64,000 bases of DNA from contig VZSF01007823.1 in the NCBI GenBank assembly GCA_013398295.1, positions 531,115 through 595,114 on the forward strand. Reading direction: 5' to 3'. The position numbers and the translations under genes are program-made. The stretch is from Chionis minor (taxonomy: Eukaryota > Chordata > Aves > Charadriiformes > Chionididae). Below the pieces are notes generated by a model. The model saw only the letters and a list, made by a program, of their open reading frames with translations. It ran no database searches and was not told the origin of the DNA. Positions 1 through 64,000 of the stretch are shown piece by piece (within the stretch, counting starts at the first letter, position 1; each line of letters opens with the position of its first letter).

Positions 1-1078
1 TTTGAGTATTGCTTCAGGAATATTCTAAATATCAGATATTTTCCACCCATGCTGTCTTTTTTGTCTCTTACCCAAGCACAATTCATTCTTTATAGACCTG
101 TATTCTTCAGATAGAAGTATAATTTACTGGAGGCATGCCTCAATTGAATTTATTGCTGCATTGAAATTGTCTTTTCTGCTTTCATATTGAATATTTAGTA
201 TCCAGACCTTCTCATTATTTTTTTGACCAATGGTGTCATTGACAGCAATTATTGCTGACAAACAAACATTTCTTGGTAAGAAAAAAGAAGTCCTGAGTTT
301 AAATTTATGACTTTTTAACTCTTTGATGAAGTTTAAAATGTATGCTGAAAATAATAAAAACTCTCTGGCATAAAATACCTGCTTCAGACACCTAAGATAT
401 TTGTATTTGGTTTGACATATTGGTGTGTGTCTGAGAATTCCTGGTTACTGGCCACAGCTGTCTCGCTGTCTTTGCCTGAGGAAGCCCAGAGCATCATGGG
501 TGTGTTGGGGGTGGTGGTAAAAAAGGATTCTGGGTCCAAGGGTCTCAGAATTTTTAAATTGCCATAAGATTATCTGGATGGGCACTTGGCTGAAAACAAG
601 AGGAAGGAGCATGATTTAAACGAATAAAAACTCCACAAACTGATTATTTGCACAAGCCCACTACTGTCATTTTCTTACTAAACATGATTAGAATGGAGAT
701 TGTGGAAGTTCATTTTGAGAAGAAAACCCCATTCAGAATGTCATAATTTCTGAAACAAAGGCATTAGCGTACAATAGTTACTTGTAAATCAGCACATCTG
801 TTGTATAGGTTGGTTTTGTTCAGAAACAGAATATTATTGGACAGATTTATTTTTTATTTTTTAGTAAGCCACTGATGGAGATATTAAGTGTTCCGAAAGC
901 AGAAAAAGAAACAGGTTTGCCAGTGGGTGTAGTTTTCTTTCTAAAAGCCAGTTCAAGTATTTTTTCAAAAGACAAACTAGGAATACGGTCCTTGTAGAAA
1001 TGCTTTTTACAAGTTTGGGGTTTCAGCGTAGCGGTTTATTGTGGAAAGGTGTTTAAAATTACACAATGTTATGAGGTT

Positions 1079-1744
1079 TTAAGAAAGCAAAGCAGTGAAC
1101 TTGAAACTGCTTTTTTTTGTGTGTGTGTATACACCCAGGCTTATCGATGTACTGGTATGTGGGGGAGGTTCTTGAAGAATTTCAGTGAAAGACTTCTCGA
1201 TCTCTGTGACTTTGGGGGATGAATTAGCTGCTGAATTAGTTGAGATATTCTCAAATATTTTAACTTTTCTTCTTTTGTTGGACTTTTGATAGAGGGTCTC
1301 TGTGACAAGCTTGAGCATCTGATTATTTGACGATCACTTTAATCTGTGGCTCAAATTAGAGAATACCTCGTCTGTCACTTCTGCAAGATTAGTGCTGTTG
1401 AGAGATCTTTCAACAACTTTCAGCCTTAGCAAGCCCAAGAATGTGGTTGAGGATCTTTTCTCTGAGGGGAGGTGATTTCTAGTGTCATTTTTGACATGGT
1501 TTTTACGTTTGACCGGGGAGCTGACTACTGAGGCGGAAATGTCCACAGTACGTGGGGAGAGTCTGTCCCAGGCAAGGAGGGGAAAGATTATCCATCTGTA
1601 ACTCTCATTGGACAGGATGTCACCTGTAGTTACAAGCAACCATCCTGCTGGTTCTAATGTCATTCCCCAAAATATTTCAAACAATTTCAGGTGTGAGAGG
1701 CTAAGGGGCAAGTAGTATCCAATAAGGCCAGCACGTGCAGGCAC
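1079..1744 (-). pseudogene. Possible decayed coding fragment of unknown origin
   Basis: On the minus strand 222 codons run in a single frame from a GTG at 1744 to a stop at 1079, broken by one TGA just below 1334. The region around 1334-1744 looks more GC-rich than its surroundings. The translated text is protein-like: a hydrophobic start, then a basic stretch with SSPVKRKNHVKND and a Ser/Thr-rich acidic tail. I do not recognise the family, see no poly-A tail or repeat ends, and find no splice structure. It could be an old retrocopy, a fragment of a transposable element, or a chance open frame. Confidence that it derives from coding sequence is low. Confidence 0.25.
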
Positions 1745-4700
1745 CCAAATGTGGTTTTTTTTGATTTGTTAAGGGGAGAAAGCAGTTTCTTGATTTCAAA
1801 TGGAGACCGTGTGTTTGCACTCCTTTTGCCTTTCCTCTGTCTCTGGTGTCATAGGTTAGAAAGTCTGAAAGTAATGAAATACATTAACGTTGACTTCTTA
1901 ATCTCTTTTCTGGCTTCAGCACCCTGCCAGCCTCCTCCGCCTGGACTGGGCAGGAGAGGTGGGCAGCTGGTTTGCACGCACCTCTGTGGGAGATCCTGGC
2001 AGCAGCTTCCAGCAGTTCGCAGGTGTCACGAGGTGACTCTGTACAGGTTCATCTTGGGGAACTCTGTATTTTAGTGCAGTCTTGCATAGAAAAGGCCTTT
2101 ATATTTCTCTTATGATTAAAAGCTATTTTTTTCTGTATGAGTGAGTTGAATTGTTTACGGATGGCCATCAGAATATTCCACAACACTTGAAGCAGCCTTT
2201 TACCTGAAAAAAATTTGGACTGTACTTCAAGTGCACTAGTTTTATTTTAGACTAGGCTAAAGATAAATATGCAGTTTCTTAGATACAAGATGTTGAAAGG
2301 CAGGAAGATGTTATAAAAGTGAGTGTATATTTTGTATTCTGTTTACATTCAGAGATATCCCCAAAGTTCCAAGCATTTCCTCAGATTTACAGCTTCATAA
2401 CATTGCTTTTTTATTATGCCGGCGAGCATTGTAATTGTTTTGTTTTGTTTTAAGGAGAGGTATGCATCTGAAAAAAGAAAAATCCCCTTGCCAAAATTCC
2501 ATACATAAGTGAACGGTGAAATGGTGAAATACTCAGCAGCTGGTGCTAGGTCTTGCAAGTCCAGATGGAACAAACTTCCTTCACATAATGTCCAGAACAT
2601 GGTTCTTTATTTTCGGGGAGGTTTGTAGGAAAGATGATAATAATACATGTTAAAAACAACATACAGTTATTTGAAAAGTAAAAGAAAGACTACAGAAGCA
2701 GATTTAATAAAATGAATCTTTATGCCCAGAGTGATCCAAGGGAGAATCAAATGTTTGGGGAAAGAGTAAAACTAGAAAGGAAGGTGGATATCTGTGTCAG
2801 ATGTTTTACATTCTAAAGTCATTTGGGGATCTTTAATTCAAGCCTTGTCGATAGAGTTCAAATGTTTTCTATTTTATGGGCATCCAGATAACTTTGGATT
2901 TTATTTAACAAGGAACAAGTGCACAAATACATTTTGAAGAAAAAATACTTTTTTGAAGAGAATATATTTTAAATATCGTTATTGAATTATTTAAGTGCGG
3001 TGTTCTGTAATGGCATATCACAGATGTTGTCTTCCATTCTGTATAAACTCTTCAGAAAATGCCTTCAACAGATAACTTGCAAGGAATGTATCATGTCATA
3101 AACTTTCTGAAGAAGCTTTTCCCCTTTCTACTTTAGTAGTGCCATCAGAGATAGTGGATTTCTGATGAAAAGCCGACCAGATCATTGATACAAAAACAAC
3201 ATAAAGTGCAGAGAGAGCAGTCTTGCCATCTGTAGCTACACAGACCCAACTAGAATATTGGTTTGAGTTTTTGTTATGGACTTGCTTGTGCTTGGGGTGC
3301 AAGCCCAGAGGTAAATGACAATGTTCTAACATGTAATTCAGTAAATTGAGTAACTTCTGATCAGCAGGTATGGAGGGCAAATAATATAGTTCTGCCGTGT
3401 TAAGAATACAAATGACTAAAATTTGTCTCTAATGAAACTTGAACGCCATGTAATTGCTCTTTGTATAATAATAGTATTTGGTCTTTACTTCCACAGTACC
3501 CAGTAAGTCGTCTTCCTACATCCTAATTACTCCAGTACTGTAATAGACATTGTGACTATTTTTACATTTTCTTCAGCTTTTCAACATTTCAATGTTTAAA
3601 AAGTGACATTTAAGTCTAGACTTTAGAGACAAGGCTTGTAGTGACAACATACAAAATTTTTAAAGGTAACAAACCCAGCTACATTATTTTAAAACGTGGT
3701 GCGTCATTTTAAAATCTGTCTGGTTTCTTGTTTAGTCTGAAAGCGTTTGTGGGAATAATTAAGGGGAAGTCCTTTGCTTCAGTGGGCACCTGCGGTTTCA
3801 AACAATGCTTCAGAATGTCCTTTCAGCACCTTGAATATATGATCTCTGTTACATATTCTTCATCACAACTTCTGGTTATTTGCACCAGATTTTAGAATGC
3901 AATTGGTTGTAATGTAGAGTCCATTTGAAGGACTCGCCATCATAGAGGCTTATTTCTATGAACAGTGAGGTGGACAATCCAATTCTTTCTGATTTTCAGT
4001 GTCGTAGGTTCTGGTTCCAAGAATTCTGGCAAATAAGCGGAACAATATGGGAGCGTGTTCATTTTTAAACTTTTTTTTTCTTGTTTACTGAAGAAGCACA
4101 TGACCTTTGAATTATATTCACAGTGGTGCGTTTGTCTGTTTTGGTATAGCATCTGGTTTGGTAACGAAACATTTTCATGTTCTTAGTGGCCAAGCTGTGC
4201 TGGCAATTGTACTGGATAGTAGCTTGTATTTATACTAATTTGGAAAGTTTTTCTCAATGTTGTTTGCATTTCAAATATTACACTAATATTTATTACCTTA
4301 TTTTAAGGAAACTGAGAATCATTCATGGTTTAATTTCTTGGAGGAGCATGTTGTCTTTATCCTCAATCTCTATATTTATAAATTCCTTCCAGTTTATTTG
4401 AAAACACAGATTCTCTATGTAGCCAGTAGTTGTACTCTGCTTCAGCTGTTTTCCTTAACAATCACTAATTGTTGTTTTCTAGTAAAACAGTTAAATCTAG
4501 AAAGTATATGTCATATACAAGGTCATGGTGAAATCAGGAAGAATTCTTCTCCCTGACATGAGTAGGGTTTAGACGTGCATTAAGATTGAGAGTTTGCTAT
4601 TGAGAGCAGCCCGTCCAGATCAACAGTCACTTCTGATAATTAAAAATTTAGCTGTTGGGTTTACCTTTACATTTCCCAGTTTACGGGGCAGATGTTGGTA

Positions 4701-7249
4701 TAAATTTTATGCAGTAGACCTGGTAATAATGGCTTATTACAATAAAAAAAGACTTATTTTAAGATAAATACAAAACGTATATTCAAAATGAACCTCCCGA
4801 TCCCTCAAAATTGGTAGATCCTGTGTATATTGTGTAAAAACCAGCTATGCATAAGCCACAGATCCCAAGCTCACGTATATGTCATTTAGGTGCAGAATAT
4901 GTTGTTTGTGGATTATTTGGATATACCAGCTTTTCTGTGCCTTTAGTAGGGTGGTGTTTGGTGCGTGCGGAATAGTAATTTGTCCAGGAATTCCAGACGC
5001 TCAGAAATCTGACCGATTGCTACTTCCAGGTGTGAGATGAGAAATTACCCGTAAAGCTAAAGGGCTGTGGCACCAGCAAGGATCTCCTGTCAGAACTGGT
5101 AGACTTGGCAGAGCTGAAAGAGCGTTTAGATTGTCAACTCAAGCGTTTGGAGCTTTATAGAAGTGCCAGAACTGGGACTGCATAATCAACCTTAGTTTGA
5201 CCTACCTTGTATGGATGATTCGGTTTTAACAGTATGCCATGGAAAGGTTTTACTTACTAACAGAATCTTATTGCATTCTTTGCATTTTGGCTCCTACTCA
5301 TTCAACAAACAGCGTTTCAGAGTTCTGGGGGGTTTATCTTATTTGAGCTACAAACTCCAGTCTTGGTTTACCACACACCACCTAAACTCTGCAATACATA
5401 CAGAACTCCAATGATTTGGTTGTCAAACTTTTTTTGTGATGCTTTTGTTATAATGTCTGCATGTATCAACTGTATTACATTATCTTTATAGTAGTCTTGC
5501 AGGATTAGTAGTGGTATCTTCTTATTTTTAACTGACATAGGATGAAAAACAAAGGGAGATTAGGCCAGCATTATCAAAATAATGGACTAATACTGGATGC
5601 TTAGCTTGGAATGGCTAGGATGTCTTTTCTCAGAGTACTTTTTGATGTTCAGAACAGTTATTCTCAGATGCAAGAGGGAGTGCTTAGCACTTCTAAGGAT
5701 ATGGACTCAGAAGTGTTAAGCTGACTATCTAGAATATGAAGAATGTAACATGAGAAAAATTTAGTTCTGAACATTTTCCCAGGACCATAAAATAAACTGT
5801 ATATCAGAGGCAGAGTTTTAACTGGTATTCACCTAAGATTACCCAGGTTTTATTGTAGCGGTTCTAAAGATGAATCTGTAGTAAATGTTTGTTTGCAACT
5901 TACGCTTCATGCTCTTTCAGTTCTTAGCAGCTGTCGAGGGGAAAGAAGCAATTGCTGAAAACATGAGATTTTGACCTACCTCTCCCATTCCTTTCATATC
6001 TGCATAGTTTAACAATTCTAGAAATGTTTTGTTTTGCTTTGTTTTTAACTTATTCCTAATACATACAGGGGCTATTACCTTTGCCCTGTGTAAATTCTAA
6101 GTTTATAATTTTGCTAATAATAAAGTACTTGTGATTTTTTTGTGTGTATGCGACCGCAGGCTTAAGTAAAAGAAACAGTGAATACAAAATTCCATAAAGG
6201 CCATCTCAAGAATCTTCAGCAAACTGCTGAATTTCAGCGCACTCTTCCGTTACTGGGAGCAAGTTATTAACTGATGTTCTACTCCAGTCATTTAAAAAGG
6301 AAGAAAAACCATATCCTTTTCCCTTTGCTTTTGAGCTGTAGTTCTCTTTTTCTTCGTGCTGCTTGTGCATCTCTTGTTCTGAGGTCAGAATTGCTGTCTT
6401 CACTTCTGGTGACTTGCACTGCTACGGCCCTAGTCAGCTTGAAGGAGCAAATACTGAAAGGATTTAGGCTTATTTGACCTGTGTTTTAAGTATTGTATGT
6501 ATTTAGTCTGCTCATTGCTGCAAGGGCGTGGAAGCATATTGTATTTGAAGTACGTATGAGCTATTTGGAGAACTGCAGCCTCTTTGAGAAGCAAGTGGTT
6601 TTCTTTGTCCCGAGACTTACGAAGTTGTGAAACTTAAATATATTTTTCACAAGGGTGGCAAATCTTATATCACTCCTATGGTCTAAACTCTTAAAATTTC
6701 AAATGTTCACAGTGAAGTTTAGAGAGGTTATCAATAAATGAATGAAAAAAATTGCGCTAAAGATAGCCTTTTGTAGGAGTAAGTATTGAATAACTTTGCA
6801 GGCAGAAGTAAGTGGAATATCTATATTTGATTAGATAAATGAATGAAGAAATAAGTGAAGAAATTAAAAATGTAGAGATGTTCCAAGACACAATAATTTT
6901 AGCTTCAAATTCTAACCTGTTATCCAAATGGAACCTGCATAAAGTGTCAATTTATTGCTGTTGTTGCCAGTTAAACCCTGCAAAGATGATCTTGAGTACT
7001 GAATTCAAAAGAGCACATCTTCAGATCATAGTTTATTATATCTCCCTTCATGTCTATACAGCTAGATTTATATCAGTCTGACCAACTCCAAGGCCTGTTG
7101 GGTTTTCTCCATTTTCTCCAAATTTTGCAACCCTGCATATGTTCACTGTAAATGCAATGAGCTTCTTGTTTCAGATAATGTTCTGTTATATTGTTTAAAA
7201 ATGTTTTTTGTATTTCTTAAAACAATTGATATTACTGCTTAACTATATG

Positions 7250-7303
7250 TCTCTCTCTCTCTTCTTTTTTTGTTTGTTTGTTTGGTTTTGTTTGTTTTGT
7301 TTT
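7250..7303 (+). repeat. CT then TTTG/TTTTG simple repeat before exon 3
   Basis: A run of CT dinucleotides passes into T-rich TTTG and TTTTG units, ending about 20 bp before the exon 3 acceptor, so it probably supplies part of the polypyrimidine tract. Confidence 0.9.
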
Positions 7304-7323
7304 CCTTGGTTTTTTCCCAATAG

Positions 7324-62765
<55,442 letters not shown>

Positions 62766-64000
62766 GTAATAAAATGAAATTTTAACTTTCCCAGAGAAGC
62801 TTCTGTTCTGTTTATGACCAAAGTACATTTTGAAGTCTTGTTTCAAATACTAGTGATTATTTTAACTATTTAAATGAAGGACATTATCAATAAAACTAAT
62901 CATCTAAATGCAGTACTGTGTGTAATATGAAACTAGTGGATTTGAAAACTGGTTTGTAATACTACATGGGTGTGTTGATGCCCTTTCTGCTAATTTACAT
63001 TACCCTTATAAATAGTATTCTCCACAGGATTTTTAAAAAGGGGTATATATTGGTCTAACAGTATTGATCAGGAGGAATGTAAACAAAAGGAGTTCATAGA
63101 CATTTGGGTGTTTGTCAACCAATGCTCTTTTGAAATTTTTAGTCCAGTAAATTTTCCTGGTTATAAAAATCAATAATTTGATAGAACTCAGAGGTGAATG
63201 TAAATATTTAGCATGTCTGTCTGCTAAAATGTAGTAGTGAGTTGTCATCCTTGACATTCTTTCTTCTTCAAGTTAAGAAGTTGCCAGGTTTTGTAGATTC
63301 TATCCATAGAGTTTTCAATTATTAATTCTTGAACAATCACTTAAACTTACTCTCAAATCTAATTCTACGTATGAAAATGACTGTAAAGTTATTTTAAGAA
63401 GTCTTTTGATTTCTCAGAAAATTATCACCTGTATATCTCTGAGGCCATGCAGATCAAGGTAGAATATGAGCTTTTCTTGATTTACAAGTTATATTATGGA
63501 AATGCACATGGGAAAAGTCCTAATAAAATGTGCAGCTCTTTTTAAAGAATTTTGATGGATGTGTAACACAGTAGTCTTTAACCTCTTTCAACATACAGGC
63601 ATTTGGAAAATTTCAGGGGTTTTTTGTCTCCCTGCATGGTAAATTTGTCCTTAGATGACAGGCTGCCTTTTCTTACTTGTCTGTTACCACCCATTAAAGC
63701 TAGTCTAAAGGGCCAGAGTTGATAATCACAGATGTAGCACTTGCTGCATCTTTAAAACATTCGCATAAATATTATATTGGCGCTGTTTTAGGGTAAACTG
63801 CGTAACAGTCTTGTGGCCTCATTGCTATGAGAGGTATGCCACTTCTAAAGCCATTTGTCAGTCACTGCTTATCAAAAAATATGCTGGTTGGCCTTGATAT
63901 GCTAACTCGAGACTTGGCCTGGCTGTTACAGAATAGAACGTTTGCTTTCATGCACAATAATCCATTTCTGATTTCACATCCAGTCAGTGCCTGTCTGTGT
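62766..64000 (+). other. SBF2 intron 15, 5' part
   Basis: Begins with the gtaata donor and runs to the right edge without another recognisable exon. AT-rich; nothing assigned. Confidence 0.85.

Larger units (their letters stand above)
1..7323 (+). other. SBF2 intron (inferred intron 2), 3' part
   Basis: AT-rich intronic sequence. I searched for the preceding SBF2 exon (the segment with QRFPQKDWDD in mammals) and did not find it, so the window begins inside the intron. The only structured content I can point to is the decayed antisense frame at 1079-1744 and the CT/TTTG repeat before the exon 3 acceptor. No RNA gene or other exon is visible. Confidence 0.8.

Noticed and set aside
1..7323. Search for the SBF2 exon preceding FCQPGG
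   Set aside because: No segment encoding the expected GKIIQRFPQKDW text flanked by splice sites was seen, so the exon is taken to lie upstream.
63560..63860. CAGTAGTCTTTAACCTCTTTC resembling a hAT (Charlie) terminal repeat, with a loosely similar phrase near 21440
   Set aside because: No matching inverted end or 8-bp target duplication could be paired with confidence.

Overview
This is animal, almost certainly avian, nuclear DNA, with no sign of bacterial or organellar genes. It is AT-rich, almost all intron, and carries GT-AG spliced exons. Its recognisable interspersed repeats are CR1-type LINEs (chicken-repeat-1 family), and I see no Alu- or L1-like mammalian repeats. CR1 dominance points to a bird; another sauropsid such as a crocodilian or turtle is not excluded.

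One gene fills the window. It is the plus-strand SBF2 (SET-binding factor 2, also MTMR13, a pseudophosphatase of the myotubularin family). I find 13 internal exons, at 7324-7461, 22771-22884, 24549-24659, 27089-27194, 47634-47766, 49326-49434, 50221-50334, 51174-51251, 53566-53679, 54206-54334, 55086-55184, 60151-60355 and 62656-62765. Joined, they give 1560 nt, or 520 codons, in one uninterrupted frame with canonical splice sites. By comparison with the mammalian protein as I remember it, they are exons 3-15 and roughly residues 48-567. They encode most of uDENN, all of cDENN and dDENN, the linker, and the start of the SBF2 domain. The first two exons lie upstream, and the GRAM, pseudophosphatase, coiled-coil and PH parts lie downstream.

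Layout: 1-7323 is intron (inferred intron 2) with a degraded antisense open frame of unknown origin at 1079-1744. 7.3-27.2 kb holds four exons separated by one 15.3 kb intron and two short ones. 27.2-47.6 kb is a 20.4 kb intron with little recognisable content. 47.6-55.2 kb is a dense cluster of seven exons coding for the second half of cDENN and for dDENN. 55.2-60.2 kb is an intron holding nested antisense CR1 copies. 60.2-62.8 kb holds two more exons flanking an ancient sense-strand CR1/L3-like relic. The rest is intron.

I found no undescribed multi-gene system. The observations most worth checking are a possible premature-stop ('poison') exon just after exon 6, an exon (60151-60355) with far higher GC3 and CpG than the exon before it, a homopolymeric T tract acting as the polypyrimidine tract of exon 7, the nested CR1 insertions, and the decayed antisense frame near the left edge.
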